Positions 20,475-31,430 of a stretch of DNA of 64,000 bases are shown piece after piece. The stretch covers positions 1 to 64,000 of the forward strand of contig SKSD01000030.1 of assembly GCA_007118145.1 (NCBI GenBank). Direction: 5' to 3'. Origin of the DNA: Halobacteriales archaeon. GTDB lineage: Archaea > Halobacteriota > Halobacteria > Halobacteriales > SKSH01. The first letter of the stretch is position 1; every line of letters starts with the position of its first letter. The notes under the pieces are model-generated. The model was not told where the DNA came from and searched no databases. It saw only the letters and a program-made list of their open reading frames with translations. The position numbers and the translations under genes are program-made.

Positions 20475-20678
20475 ATGGTAGTTCACAAGGAGGTCATCGT
20501 CACGGCAACGAGCGGGGAATCCTGGGAGGATGCGGCCATGAACGCCGTTGAGCGAACGGGCAAGACCGTCGAGAACCTGCAATGGGCTGTCGTCCAGGAC
20601 ATCTCGATTGAGTTGAACTCGTCCGATGAACCGAGGTACAAGACGAAGGTGAAGATCGGTTTCGAGGTGAGTGAGTAG
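20475..20678 (+). CDS. Dodecin family flavoprotein
   Basis: 67 aa: HKEVIVTATSGESWEDAAMNAVERTGKTVENLQWAVVQDISIEL...YKTKVKIGFEV. Confidence 0.9.
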   Translation: MVVHKEVIVTATSGESWEDAAMNAVERTGKTVENLQWAVVQDISIELNSSDEPRYKTKVKIGFEVSE

Positions 20679-20736
20679 CGCCCCCCGATCGGGAGCAAGG
20701 CCGAGGTATTTCACCGCTCGAGATGAATCCATAGCA

Positions 20737-20895
20737 ATGAGCGTCACCGGGTTGTGTTCCATCTGCGAGGCTGCCCCGGCGAGACACATGTGCGAGCACT
20801 GCGGTGCACTGGTCTGTGATGATCACTTCAACCAGCGTGTCGGTGTCTGTGTCAACTGTGCACGGTCGATGGGCAGGGCACCTCGTGACCGTTAG
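20737..20895 (+). CDS. HIT-type zinc finger small protein
   Basis: CSICEAAPARHMCEHCGALVCDDHFNQRVGVCVNC. Confidence 0.75.
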   Translation: MSVTGLCSICEAAPARHMCEHCGALVCDDHFNQRVGVCVNCARSMGRAPRDR

Positions 20896-21683
20896 CGGTA
20901 CTCGTTGAGCCGGTCGCGAAGTCGCTTCGCGGCCGAACGAGCTGCCTTATCGAACGTCTCACCCTCACCAGCGAAGATGACACTCCGGCTCGCATTGATC
21001 AGCCCGACACCATCGACACACCCGTACGTGACTGCCGCCTCCACGTCACCACCTTGTGCACCGACACCTGGGACGAGGAAGGGCAACTCCGGAACGAGGT
21101 CACGCACCGCCTCGAGCTCGTCGGGCGTGGTCGCCCCGACGACGAGGCCGATATTATTCCGCTGATTCCACAGATCAGCCAGTGTCGCGACGCGCTCATA
21201 GAGTTGATCACCCTCGGCGAGTGCTAGCTCTTGGACGTCACTTGCACCCGGGTTGGTGGTCCGACAGAGGACGAACACCCCCGCATCGCTTCGTTGTAAG
21301 AACGGTTCTATCGCATCTCGACCAAGATAGGGGTTGACCGTGATCGCGTCAACTCGGTCGAGCTGTCTGGCGTACTGGCGTGTGGTGTTGCCGATATCTG
21401 CACGTTTTGCATCGAGGATGACCGGTACGTCTTTCCCATGGGCATACGCGATGGTCTCCTCGAGCGAGCGCCACCCGTCAGCATCCTCGTAGAACGCTGC
21501 ATTCGGTTTGTAGGCTGCAACCAGGTCGTGTGTGGCATCGATGATTCGACGGTTGAACGCCCATCGGGGTAGGTCAAACCCGTCGAGATGGGAGGGTAGC
21601 CGGTCGGTATCTGGGTCGAGGCCAACACAAAGCATGCTGTCGGTTTGTTCGATCCGGTCGCCAAGCCGGTCGAAGAAGCCCAT
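20892..21683 (-). CDS. pyrF: Orotidine 5'-phosphate decarboxylase
   Basis: MLCVGLDPDTDRLP, PVILDAKRADIGNTTRQYA, FLVPGVGAQGGD. Confidence 0.95.
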   Translation of the reverse strand: MGFFDRLGDRIEQTDSMLCVGLDPDTDRLPSHLDGFDLPRWAFNRRIIDATHDLVAAYKPNAAFYEDADGWRSLEETIAYAHGKDVPVILDAKRADIGNTTRQYARQLDRVDAITVNPYLGRDAIEPFLQRSDAGVFVLCRTTNPGASDVQELALAEGDQLYERVATLADLWNQRNNIGLVVGATTPDELEAVRDLVPELPFLVPGVGAQGGDVEAAVTYGCVDGVGLINASRSVIFAGEGETFDKAARSAAKRLRDRLNEYR

Positions 21684-21761
21684 GGTCACCCTCTCCAACG
21701 CAGGGGCTAAACGGTTGTTGGTCGGGAGGTTCAAGACCCGTCCACTCCTGTGTCTAGGTAG

Positions 21762-22427
21762 ATGGGCATCAAGGCGGTCACCTTCGACCTCGACGATACC
21801 CTTGCCTTCCTGCGACGAGACCGTTCGACCATCCTTGAGGAGGCAGCCGTGTCGGTCGGTGCGCCATCGCTCTCACGAAGTGCGTATCTGAAGGCACACC
21901 GACAGCACCACGACCATGAGACACGCGAGGCGGCCTTCGCCGAAATGCTCGATGCCACCGACCGCGAGGATATCGACCCACTCCATCTCGCACGTGCCTA
22001 TCGGGAGGGTATCGGAGATTCACTCGAACCGCTCACCGGAGCCGACCGACTCCTCGACAGGCTGAGTGAACACTGTCTGGTCGGTCTCGTCACGAACGGG
22101 CCGGTCATCGCACAGCGCGACAAGCTCGAACGCCTCGACTGGATCGACCGATTCGACACCGTCGTCATCTCCGGGCAGGTCGGTGTTGCCAAACCCGATT
22201 CCCGCCCGTTCGAAGTCGCGTGCGATAACCTCGGTGTCACCGCTGATGAGGTGGTACACGTCGGTGACCACCCGGTCGAGGATATCAGGGGCGCACTCGA
22301 TGCCGGGATGAGAGCCATACACGTGGGTGATGACCCCGAGGCAATCCCTGATGGTGTAATTCATATCCATCCCGACGAGTTGGTCAGCACACTCCCCGAC
22401 CACCTGCCAAGGCTATCACCTGCCTAA
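21762..22427 (+). CDS. HAD superfamily hydrolase
   Basis: VTFDLDDTLAF, LVTNGP, VAKPDSRPFEVA, VHVGDHPVEDIRGALDAGM. Confidence 0.92.
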   Translation: MGIKAVTFDLDDTLAFLRRDRSTILEEAAVSVGAPSLSRSAYLKAHRQHHDHETREAAFAEMLDATDREDIDPLHLARAYREGIGDSLEPLTGADRLLDRLSEHCLVGLVTNGPVIAQRDKLERLDWIDRFDTVVISGQVGVAKPDSRPFEVACDNLGVTADEVVHVGDHPVEDIRGALDAGMRAIHVGDDPEAIPDGVIHIHPDELVSTLPDHLPRLSPA

Positions 22428-22717
22428 TACTGCCGCCTGAGGAGTTCGTCTAACCCGGTCTTGACCGTCATGCCGTCTTCGATCCGTATCGATGGGCCAT
22501 CGATGAGTTCGATGACGATACCGGTCTCCTCGACCGCCAGTTGAGCCAGGAGTTCCCCATCTCGAACCACTTCGTATCGCTCGCCTATCGCACAGGTAAA
22601 GCGAGCTGGATGATCGATACCTGAGACCACGAGTCCACCCAGTCGACCGAGCTCGCGGCCGACCACCTCGGCGATGAACAACTCCGCAAGTCGCGCGCCA
22701 CCGAGGTCGTCGATCAT
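22424..22717 (-). CDS. Conserved haloarchaeal-type hypothetical protein
   Basis: 97 aa ORF coupled to the upstream DUF2240-like gene. Confidence 0.65.
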   Translation of the reverse strand: MIDDLGGARLAELFIAEVVGRELGRLGGLVVSGIDHPARFTCAIGERYEVVRDGELLAQLAVEETGIVIELIDGPSIRIEDGMTVKTGLDELLRRQY

Positions 22718-23175
22718 GCACGCTCAACCTGGCCTTCCAGATCACGACGCACTTCGGTCGCCACGGTCGATATATCAAGCCCCTGACGGTGTGCGTAGAT
22801 GACCGCAGCGGCATCGCTCGTCAGGTGTGACCGTGCCTGTAACTCATTGATACCCGCCACGCTCTCACGGCGGTCGTACCCCTCAGTCTCGAGTTCACCG
22901 AGTAACCGTTCGAACGGTGGTACGACATCGAGGAGCCCCTCAGGCGGTTCGTAACCCGAGGGGATGGTGACCTCCCCAACCTCGAACGTCGGCACCAGCA
23001 CATCCCCATCGGCGATGAGTTCTCCACGATCGACGCCGAGTTCGATCAGCTCTCTGACCTCATCAGGCGTGTACCAGCCACGGTCGAGGGCAAGCGCGCT
23101 GACGAGTTCGGTCTCGGTGAGACGTCCCCGCCCGTGATGTTTGAATCCTGCGGCGAGGACACGTCTGAGCGACAT
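22714..23175 (-). CDS. DUF2240-like protein
   Basis: SLRRVLAAGFKHHGRGRLTETELVSALALDRGWYTPDEVRELIELGVDRGEL resembles the DUF2240 layout. Confidence 0.75.
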   Translation of the reverse strand: MSLRRVLAAGFKHHGRGRLTETELVSALALDRGWYTPDEVRELIELGVDRGELIADGDVLVPTFEVGEVTIPSGYEPPEGLLDVVPPFERLLGELETEGYDRRESVAGINELQARSHLTSDAAAVIYAHRQGLDISTVATEVRRDLEGQVERA

Positions 23176-23255
23176 TGCAGGTTGGGTCGTCCCTCTCGCA
23201 GGTAACGGTTTCCATCCCGATTGATTAATGGTGCTCTATAGCCGAGTTGTCGGGC

Positions 23256-23630
23256 ATGAGCTATCACGGCCGGTCGCGAACCAAGCGCACTGGTGGGCGG
23301 ATCAAGCACAGTCGCAACAAGCGAAAGTACGAACAGGGGCGGTACTCAGCCGAGACTGAACTGGGCGAGAAGACACTCCGTGTCATCAATGCACGAGGTA
23401 ACACCGAGAAGATCAGAGCGTTGCGTACCGACCGAGCCTCGGTCACGACAGGCGATGGCGAGACGCTCGCGGCGACCATTGAGGACGTCCTCGAGAACGA
23501 TGCCGACCCGAACTACGCCCGCCGGAACATCATCACGAAGGGTGCGATCATCCAGACCGATCAGGGCCGTGCCCGGGTGACATCACGCCCCGGTCAGGAC
23601 GGTCAGGTAAACGCCATCTTGCTCGACTGA
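23256..23630 (+). CDS. rps8e: 30S ribosomal protein S8e
   Basis: GRSRTKRTGGRIKHSRNKRKYEQGR...NYARRNIITKGAIIQTDQGRARVTSRPGQDGQVNAILL. Confidence 0.96.
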   Translation: MSYHGRSRTKRTGGRIKHSRNKRKYEQGRYSAETELGEKTLRVINARGNTEKIRALRTDRASVTTGDGETLAATIEDVLENDADPNYARRNIITKGAIIQTDQGRARVTSRPGQDGQVNAILLD

Positions 23631-23760
23631 TAGATACACCCGGTCTGTACCGTTGCTAGCTGTGTACGGATGTGTCGCACATCGCCGAGTCAGACAACTC
23701 TGGTGGCAGAGGTGGGAACTGCCATAACAATTATCTGATTTATCTTCGTTCTTCCCTTGG

Positions 23761-24612
23761 ATGTACTCCCAACTACCCCTACAGGTGGCGATCGATACCG
23801 ACGAGATCGTGGCCATGGCGGTCGATGCGGTGATCACGATCGCACTGTTCGTCATCGCGTTCGTGCTGTTCTACCTCATCGGGAAGGCCATCTTCCCACG
23901 GATGGTCAAAGAGAGCCTCGAATTACGCGAAGTCGATGCGGCGATTGTCGGCCTCGCCACTAGCGTGACCGTCGTGATTACTGCCGTGTTGGCCATCGCC
24001 CTCGCGGCGACGGTGGCAGGCTTCGGTGTCGTCCTGTCTGCATTCGCCATCCTCGGCGGTGCACTCGCACTGGCCGTCGGGTTCGCCAGTCGCGATCTCC
24101 TGTCAAACTTCATCGCCGGTGTGTTCATCATCCAGGACGAACCGTTCGTCATCGGCGACTGGATCGAGTGGGATGGTAACTCGGGTATCGTCCGCGAGAT
24201 CCAACTCCGCGTCACGAAGGTCGATACCTTCGATGATGAACTCGTCACCGTACCGAACGCACATCTCGCCAATACAGCCGTGACGAACCCGGTGGCGAAC
24301 GATCAACTTCGAGTCCGATACGACTTCGGGATCGGTTACGATGACGATATCGACCAGGCTCGAGCGGCCATCATGGAAGAGGCTGAGCAGATTGATGGTG
24401 TGCTCGATGAACCCGCCCCATCAGCACCGGTGATCGACCTGGGCGATTCGGATGTCGTCCTCTCCGGACGGGTATGGATCGATCCGAACCAGACGAGTGC
24501 CGCGGGCGTCAGAACGCAACTTATCGAGGCGGTCAAGAAGCGCTTCGATGCAGAGGGAATCGATATCCCGTATCACAACACTGAACTCTCGGGCAGCATC
24601 GAGGTGACCTAG
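23761..24612 (+). CDS. mscS: MscS family mechanosensitive channel
   Basis: AFAILGGALALAVGFASRDLLSNFIAGVFIIQDEPFVIGDWIEWDGNSGIVREIQLRVTKVDTFDDELVTVPNAHLAN. Confidence 0.93.
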   Translation: MYSQLPLQVAIDTDEIVAMAVDAVITIALFVIAFVLFYLIGKAIFPRMVKESLELREVDAAIVGLATSVTVVITAVLAIALAATVAGFGVVLSAFAILGGALALAVGFASRDLLSNFIAGVFIIQDEPFVIGDWIEWDGNSGIVREIQLRVTKVDTFDDELVTVPNAHLANTAVTNPVANDQLRVRYDFGIGYDDDIDQARAAIMEEAEQIDGVLDEPAPSAPVIDLGDSDVVLSGRVWIDPNQTSAAGVRTQLIEAVKKRFDAEGIDIPYHNTELSGSIEVT

Positions 24613-24622
24613 ACCGATACAC

Positions 24623-25618
24623 TCAGGGTCTTGGTGCGGCCTTTTGCAGGGCTGTTTCGGCGATGTTACCACCGTAGTCGGCACTCCGTGAGAGTGAGTC
24701 GACGATCAACCCCAGTGACTGTGCCTCGTGTGGGTCGAGCTGGCGAAGCAACTGGTCGATCTCGCGAGCGTGTTCGTCGATATCGATCACCCTCGAGCGT
24801 GACTCGTTCGCCAGCCGGGTCGACCGCTCACGGTCGGACTCGAGTAGCGCGTCGACGGAACCGTAGATCACCGCAGTCACCGCCTCGTGAAGGTCAGCGA
24901 GTGCCTCACACACTGGTTCGGGTACCGTATCGAGTTTAAGCGCGAGATTGCTGATCTTCGTCGCGTGGTCGGCGATACGTTCGAGCTGTCTCGCAGCTGA
25001 GTGAAAGTCGAAGCAGTCCTCCCTGGTGATACCGAGCGAAGCCGCGTCGACCGGTGAGCGTAGCGTCCCCCTGAAGATCCTCGAGACGACCAACCAGAGG
25101 CGGTCGACCTCGTCATCGCGACTGATGACGTCCTGCGCCATACTATCGTCATCTTCTGTGAGGGCGAGCAGCGCATCACCGAGCATCGAGTCGGCGATGA
25201 GATGCATCCGTTCGACAGCGTTCATCACGGAGAGTTCAGATGAATCGAGCAGGTCCTGGATGATGACTCGGTCGGTCGTCTCCTCAAGCACCTCGACTCC
25301 GATGAGGTTCTGTGTGGCGGTTCGAATCGCCTGGCGCTGTTCAGGCGTGATCCCATCTGCGGTGAGTTCGATCACGTCGAACCCACTCACGTACATGGTC
25401 ATGACAGACCTGGTGAGTTGTTCACCATCGAGGTCGCTCACGTCGAGCTCGCCGGTCGAGCGTCCCTCGACACTGTCGGTCGTAACGAGGAGGTTGTGAC
25501 CATCCTGCAAGAAGGAGAGCGTCGACCCCGCCTCGACACCGTTTTGCCGAGCCCACTCCTTCGGGAGCGAGACCGTATAGGTAGAGCCGCCCGTGAGTTG
25601 GACCTTCCGTGTCTCCAT
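24623..25618 (-). CDS. phoU: AbrB-PhoU domain phosphate regulatory protein
   Basis: N-terminal METRKVQLTGGSTYTVSLPKEWARQNGVEAGSTLSF plus PhoU helical repeats; adjacent to pst operon. Confidence 0.92.
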   Translation of the reverse strand: METRKVQLTGGSTYTVSLPKEWARQNGVEAGSTLSFLQDGHNLLVTTDSVEGRSTGELDVSDLDGEQLTRSVMTMYVSGFDVIELTADGITPEQRQAIRTATQNLIGVEVLEETTDRVIIQDLLDSSELSVMNAVERMHLIADSMLGDALLALTEDDDSMAQDVISRDDEVDRLWLVVSRIFRGTLRSPVDAASLGITREDCFDFHSAARQLERIADHATKISNLALKLDTVPEPVCEALADLHEAVTAVIYGSVDALLESDRERSTRLANESRSRVIDIDEHAREIDQLLRQLDPHEAQSLGLIVDSLSRSADYGGNIAETALQKAAPRP

Positions 25619-25824
25619 GCCCGACGATTAGGAGGTTATACATATATTTGTTATGAACTATGTAAATGCGTAGAGACCCCTAAAATCACAAAAATACCGA
25701 TATATGACGTGTTGGGGGATCCAAACGACACCATGACACCGTCACTCAATGAATATTTATATAGAAATATATAGTAAACATAGTAGGTTATTTAGGCATC
25801 ATTTCACCTAGTCAGTGGTAGAGG
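25619..25824. promoter_or_regulatory. AT-rich divergent promoter region between phoU and pstS
   Basis: AT-rich intergenic with TATA-like tracts (tttatatagaaatatatag near 25753) between divergent phosphate genes. Confidence 0.5.
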
Positions 25825-26871
25825 ATGGAACGTGGGACATCGGGTGCGTCAGGGGTCGATAGCGGCCGTCGTACCTTTCTCTCGCTCGTAGGTGCAACGG
25901 CACTCGCCGGTCTCGCAGGTTGTATCACACGTGGTCAGCCCAGCGAGCTGCGTGGGAGCTTCGTCATCGACGGGAGCAATACGGTCTTCCCTCATGGTTC
26001 GGCCATCGCCGAGGAGTTCATGTGGCGAAACAACCGCGTGATCATCTCTGCTCGTGGCTCGGGCACCGGTGCTGGTTTTCAGCGATTTTGTACCAGGGAG
26101 ACCCAGTTCCAAAACGCCAGTCGGGCGATTCTCCCTGATGAGGAGGCACGCTGTGAGCAACGTAGCGTCGAGTGGGTCGAACTCGAGGCATTGCTCGACG
26201 GTATCGCCATCTGGGTGCACCCCACGAATGACTGGTGTGACTGCCTCACCACACAACAACTCCGCGAGATATGGCAACGCGGCTCGACAGTACGACAATG
26301 GAGTGATATCGATCCGACCTGGCCTGATCGCAGTATCGATCTCTACGGACGTGACTCTGCCTCGGGGACGTTCGATTACTTCACCAATGCGATTAACGGT
26401 GAGTACGGCAACATCAGGAGAGATTACTCCGGGACGCCTGATACCAACCAGATCGTCCGAGGCGTGAGCGGTAACCGATTCGCCATGGGCTTTGGCGGGG
26501 CGGGATACTACTACGAGAACGAGGACGACCTCAAACTCGTCGGAGTCGATGCGGGCGACGGCTGTGTCATCCCGACCCGTGAGACGATCGAGGACGCCAG
26601 CTACAGACCACTCTCACGGCCTATGTTCGTCTACGTCCGTAAGGATGCACTCGCGAGGCAGGTGATTCGTGCGTTCGCCAGGTTCTACTTCCAGGAGGTC
26701 GATGAGGAGGGTTACAGACAGGCAGATCGAGCCGGTATCCGTGATCCAGATGAGCGACTCACCTGGACACAGTGGGCGGCACGTCGAGTCGGGTTCTACG
26801 CCATCGATGATGACCGACTCGGCGAGGGTGAGGCCGCTCTCGAGGCGGCCATCGATGAGGTGATCGGATGA
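25825..26871 (+). CDS. pstS: Phosphate ABC transporter substrate-binding lipoprotein PstS
   Basis: Lipobox LAGLAGC, FVIDGSNTVFPHGSAIAEEF, YGRDSASGTFDYF. Confidence 0.93.
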   Translation: MERGTSGASGVDSGRRTFLSLVGATALAGLAGCITRGQPSELRGSFVIDGSNTVFPHGSAIAEEFMWRNNRVIISARGSGTGAGFQRFCTRETQFQNASRAILPDEEARCEQRSVEWVELEALLDGIAIWVHPTNDWCDCLTTQQLREIWQRGSTVRQWSDIDPTWPDRSIDLYGRDSASGTFDYFTNAINGEYGNIRRDYSGTPDTNQIVRGVSGNRFAMGFGGAGYYYENEDDLKLVGVDAGDGCVIPTRETIEDASYRPLSRPMFVYVRKDALARQVIRAFARFYFQEVDEEGYRQADRAGIRDPDERLTWTQWAARRVGFYAIDDDRLGEGEAALEAAIDEVIG

Positions 26872-27791
26872 GCACGGCTGACGAGGTAGACCTCAGCCAC
26901 GGTGGCTCGAGACGTGAGCACCGCGTGGACAGTCTCGTCCGATGGGTCTTCTTCATCTGCGCACTCCTCACCATCCTGACGACAGTCGGCATCATCCTCG
27001 TCCTCGTCCAGGGGGCAGTCACGTTCTTCCTCGATGTCTCCATCATCGAGTACTTCACCTCGATCGACTGGGCACCACTCGATGCCGACCCGAGCTTTGG
27101 CATCTGGCCACTCATCTGGGGAACCCTCGTCATCACTGTCGGTTCAGCCCTCATCGCCGTCCCGATCGGCACGCTGACGGCCATCTACCTGAGTGAGTAC
27201 GCCTCCGACCAGACCCGGTCGGTGTTGAAACCACTGCTCGAGATCCTCGCTGGCATCCCCACAATCGTCTACGGGTTCTTCGCCCTCTCGTTCATCACAC
27301 CGCAGATCCAGCGTGTCTTCCCAGACACAGGGACGTTCAACGCACTCGCTGGTGCCATCGTCGTAGGGATCATGATCATCCCGATGGTTTCATCGCTCTC
27401 TGAGGATGCCATGCATGCCGTCCCAGACGACCTTCGTCAGGCGGCGTACGGCCTTGGTGCGACGCGATTCGATGTCTCGACGAACGTCGTCGTCCCGGCT
27501 GCCCTATCGGGAATCGTCGCTGCGTACATCCTCGCCATCTCACGGGCGATTGGCGAGACGATGGCTGTGACACTCGCGGCGGGGATGCGTCCACAGATCA
27601 CGACCAACCCACTTGAGCCGATCCAGACGATGACTGCCTACATGGTCCAGGTCGGCACGGGAGACCTCTCTGTGGGATCGATCGGATATCAGAGTCTGTT
27701 CGCCGTCGGCCTGACGCTGTTTGCCATGACGCTCGCGATGAACCTGGTCAGCCTGTGGATCAAGGGCCGGTATCGTGAGGTGTACCGATGA
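26868..27791 (+). CDS. pstC: Phosphate ABC transporter permease PstC
   Basis: ABC permease EAA region [29 protein letters not shown]. Confidence 0.93.
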   Translation: MSTADEVDLSHGGSRREHRVDSLVRWVFFICALLTILTTVGIILVLVQGAVTFFLDVSIIEYFTSIDWAPLDADPSFGIWPLIWGTLVITVGSALIAVPIGTLTAIYLSEYASDQTRSVLKPLLEILAGIPTIVYGFFALSFITPQIQRVFPDTGTFNALAGAIVVGIMIIPMVSSLSEDAMHAVPDDLRQAAYGLGATRFDVSTNVVVPAALSGIVAAYILAISRAIGETMAVTLAAGMRPQITTNPLEPIQTMTAYMVQVGTGDLSVGSIGYQSLFAVGLTLFAMTLAMNLVSLWIKGRYREVYR

Positions 27792-28732
27792 GTCAGCGAT
27801 ATATCGATGAGGAAGGCTTCGCGATCGAAGGTGACAACCTCGACCGTAAGCGGTTCTATGGGAAGATATTCGTCGGTGTGTGTTTCGTGTCTGCGATCAT
27901 CGGCGTGATCGCCCTCGGGTTGCTCATCGCCGATGTCATCAATGAGGCATGGGGCTGGCTCGACTGGACGTTCCTCACGTATCCGCCATCGCAACTGATC
28001 GAGAACTACCTGCCAGACGGACGCGGTGCGGGTATCTTTCCAGCGCTGATCGGGTCGATCATCCTGATCGCACTGACGGCGATCTTCACTATCCTCCTCG
28101 GTGTCGGTGCGGCGATTTATCTCGAGGAGTACGCACCCCAGTCACGTCTGACGAGCCTTATCGAGGCGAACATCGCCAATCTCGCTGGTGTCCCGTCGAT
28201 CGTGTATGGCCTCCTCGGCCTCGCACTGTTCGTCCGTGCCTTCCAGATGGGGTCGAGCCTGATTGCCGGTGCGCTGACGCTCACACTGTTGATCCTCCCG
28301 ATCGTCATCGTCGCCAGTCAGGAGGCGATCCGAGCCGTCCCTGACTCACGGCGACAGGCTGCCTTCGGTGTCGGTGCGACCAAGTGGGAGGTCATCCGCG
28401 ATGTGGTGCTCCCGTCTGCCCTACCCGGGATCATGACGGGGACTATCCTATCGCTCTCGCGGGCGATCGGTGAGACGGCACCCATCCTCATGATCGGTGC
28501 TGCGACGACGATGTTCGCCCCTCCGATCCGCGATGGCCCGTACGGGACGCAACTGCCCGACCTATTCGGGCCGTTCTCTGCGATGCCGATGCAGATATTC
28601 GACTGGGCGACCCTCCCACAGGAGGGCTTTCAACACGTGGCTGCGGCCGGTATCGTGGTGTTATTGACTGTCTTGCTCTCCATGAATGCCCTTGCCATCT
28701 ACATTCGATACCGTTACGAAACCAAGACCTGA
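27788..28732 (+). CDS. pstA: Phosphate ABC transporter permease PstA
   Basis: [49 protein letters not shown]. Confidence 0.93.
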   Translation: MSQRYIDEEGFAIEGDNLDRKRFYGKIFVGVCFVSAIIGVIALGLLIADVINEAWGWLDWTFLTYPPSQLIENYLPDGRGAGIFPALIGSIILIALTAIFTILLGVGAAIYLEEYAPQSRLTSLIEANIANLAGVPSIVYGLLGLALFVRAFQMGSSLIAGALTLTLLILPIVIVASQEAIRAVPDSRRQAAFGVGATKWEVIRDVVLPSALPGIMTGTILSLSRAIGETAPILMIGAATTMFAPPIRDGPYGTQLPDLFGPFSAMPMQIFDWATLPQEGFQHVAAAGIVVLLTVLLSMNALAIYIRYRYETKT

Positions 28733-28735
28733 ACC

Positions 28736-29566
28736 ATGTCACTAGTAGACGCCGTGACTGACCGCTTCGCCACCGACCTCAGAGCAGAATCGACGCGTGA
28801 GCCACCTGCAGATCCAGATACGATCATCGAAGCAAGAGATCTCTCGGTATACTACGGTGAGACGCTCGCGATCGACTCCGTGTCGATGCGTATCCCCGAG
28901 CGTCAGGTGACGGCCATCATCGGCCCATCCGGCTGTGGTAAATCCACCTTCCTCAGGTCGATCAACCGGATGAACGACCTCGTCCAGGGAGCCCGTGTCG
29001 AGGGTGAATTGCACTTTAAAGGCAAGAACGTCTACGATGAGGACGTCGACCCGGTCGCCCTCCGTCGACTCATCGGTATGGTCTTCCAACGGCCGAACCC
29101 CTTCCCGAAGTCGATCTACGATAACGTCGCTTATGGGTTGCGTATCCAGGATAAGGACGACAACCTCGACGAGCGTGTCGAGCAGGCGCTCAGACAGGCC
29201 GCCCTCTGGGACGAGGTGAACGACCAGCTCGACAAGAACGGGCTCGACCTCTCCGGCGGTCAGCAACAGCGCCTGTGTATCGCTCGTGCCATCGCGACCG
29301 ACCCTGAGGTGATCCTCATGGACGAACCGGCGAGTGCACTCGACCCGGTCGCCACCGCACAGATCGAAGATCTCATCGACGACCTCGCTCGTGACTACAC
29401 CGTCATCATCGTCACCCATAACATGCAACAGGCGGCACGCATCTCAGACAAGACGGCGGTCTTCCTGACCGGTGGCGAACTCGTCGAATTCGGGGATACC
29501 TCACAGATCTTCTCCGATCCGGAGAACGAACGTGTCGAGGCGTACATCACGGGCAGGTTCGGCTGA
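28736..29566 (+). CDS. pstB: Phosphate ABC transporter ATP-binding protein PstB
   Basis: Walker [21 protein letters not shown], signature [16 protein letters not shown], Walker [13 protein letters not shown]. Confidence 0.96.
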   Translation: MSLVDAVTDRFATDLRAESTREPPADPDTIIEARDLSVYYGETLAIDSVSMRIPERQVTAIIGPSGCGKSTFLRSINRMNDLVQGARVEGELHFKGKNVYDEDVDPVALRRLIGMVFQRPNPFPKSIYDNVAYGLRIQDKDDNLDERVEQALRQAALWDEVNDQLDKNGLDLSGGQQQRLCIARAIATDPEVILMDEPASALDPVATAQIEDLIDDLARDYTVIIVTHNMQQAARISDKTAVFLTGGELVEFGDTSQIFSDPENERVEAYITGRFG

Positions 29567-29693
29567 CCATGAGCGATGCCATCCAGGGTGTGCCACGAGA
29601 CACAGCGCCAGTAGATCGATTCGGCTGATGCATTTGACAGAACACTCTGCCAGAGGTCGAGGCTTTTTATGAGAGAATACCCTGGGGATAGCC

Positions 29694-31361
29694 ATGGCAC
29701 GTCGCCCGATCTTTCTCCTCCTTGGGTTCATCTGCGTTGGTGGGCTTCTCGTTGTCGGCGGAGTTGCGCTGTTTTCGAATGATGCCGGTGCGTCTGATGG
29801 TGATGGGTTCATCCAGCCCTGTGCGGCCGAACCACCGGCTGATTTTGCCGACCCCCCCGAGGGTAACGAGACCATCGGCTGGTTCGACGGCTACTGGTAC
29901 AACGAACCACTCGATATCGATACCGAGGACGGGATTACACAGGAGGAACTCGAGCGGTTGAGCAAGCGGACAGCAGCACGCTTTGAGGCACTTCGCTGTA
30001 TCACCTTCGATCGCTTACCCCCGGTCGAGATCATGACGCGTGATGAGTTCGCGAATCAGACGGAACAGGATTTCGCCGAGGTTGATGAGTCGACCAGGCT
30101 GTTCGACAATGCGAAGCTCGCCACGTTGTTGACCGTCGGTCACGATGAGGACTCGATCGATGTCCGGATGGCAAACCGACAGGTGACCGTCGGTGGCTAT
30201 TACAACTTCGTCGAGGAGCATATCGCCATCATCACGGACGACCCAGAACGGCTTCTCATCGACGAAGAGATTCTCGCACACGAACTCGGTCATGCGGTAC
30301 AGGATCAGTGGTTCAATCTCGAGGAGTATAACCGGACGCTCCACGATGTCGACAAGGGCAAGCTCGGCGTCATCGAGGGTGATGTACACCTGATCGAGCA
30401 TCGATACCTGCAGATGTGCGAGGAGGGTCTGTGGGAGGAGGAGTGTCTCGCCGAGGACTTCGACTCAGCGCCAGCTGGTGAGCTGGCCAACTGGGCGCTT
30501 TACTTCATGAACTTCCAGCCCTACAGTGACGGACCGGCGTTCATCGAACATATCTACGATCAGGGTGGTTGGGATGCGGTCAACGCACTCTACGATGAGA
30601 TGCCCGACTCATCAACGTACATCATCCACCCCGAGACATACGGTGAGACAACATTCGCAGACCTCGAGGTAAACGACCGCAGTGATGCTGACTGGGAGCG
30701 CCTCACGTTCGATGGCGCTCCTGACTATCAGGTGATCGGGGAGGGTGGCATGGCGTCGATATTCTTCGCACCACCGTACGAGACGAACGGTGCCATCGAG
30801 ATCATCCCACAACACGAGTTCCTCAACCTGATCTTCGAGGACGGGGAGACTCAGGTAGATCCGTTCAATCCTGTCGATTATGAGCACGATGCGACCGATG
30901 GGTGGGTGGGTGACCGACTCTACGTCTACTCGAACGATGTCAACGATACCGCGGCCGTCTGGAAGATCGCTTGGGAGGATGAGTCCGATCTCGATGCATT
31001 CCTCGACACGTACGAGCAGCTCATTGAGTACCGCCAGGGCGAACGCAAGTCGGAGTATGACAACGTCTACGTCTTCGATGATCAGAGCAACTTCGACATG
31101 GCGATGGTGCTCCATGCTGAGGGTGATCGCCTCTGGATCGTGACCGCACCGACGGTGAACGATCTCGACGCAGTCCATGCCGATGTCGAGTTTCTCGCCA
31201 CCGATGAGATGACACCGACGCCGACCCCTGAGCCGACACCGACGGACACACCGGCCCCTACGGTAACCCCCACACCACCGGATGAACAACCTGGGTTCGG
31301 CGCCGTCGTGGCAATCGTCGCCATCGCCCTCGGGGCATTGTTGGCTGTTCGTCGCCGATAG
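29694..31361 (+). CDS. Hvo_1808-family surface protein with HExxH motif and PGF-CTERM tail
   Basis: EEILAHELGHAVQDQWF; TP-rich linker then PGFGAVVAIVAIALGALLAVRRR. Confidence 0.85.
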   Translation: MARRPIFLLLGFICVGGLLVVGGVALFSNDAGASDGDGFIQPCAAEPPADFADPPEGNETIGWFDGYWYNEPLDIDTEDGITQEELERLSKRTAARFEALRCITFDRLPPVEIMTRDEFANQTEQDFAEVDESTRLFDNAKLATLLTVGHDEDSIDVRMANRQVTVGGYYNFVEEHIAIITDDPERLLIDEEILAHELGHAVQDQWFNLEEYNRTLHDVDKGKLGVIEGDVHLIEHRYLQMCEEGLWEEECLAEDFDSAPAGELANWALYFMNFQPYSDGPAFIEHIYDQGGWDAVNALYDEMPDSSTYIIHPETYGETTFADLEVNDRSDADWERLTFDGAPDYQVIGEGGMASIFFAPPYETNGAIEIIPQHEFLNLIFEDGETQVDPFNPVDYEHDATDGWVGDRLYVYSNDVNDTAAVWKIAWEDESDLDAFLDTYEQLIEYRQGERKSEYDNVYVFDDQSNFDMAMVLHAEGDRLWIVTAPTVNDLDAVHADVEFLATDEMTPTPTPEPTPTDTPAPTVTPTPPDEQPGFGAVVAIVAIALGALLAVRRR

Positions 31362-31430
31362 CATGCCGTTGGCCGTGTTTCGACGGGGTCACCAGCTACG
31401 GCGAGACGATAGTGTGTCCGTTGTGTTGAA

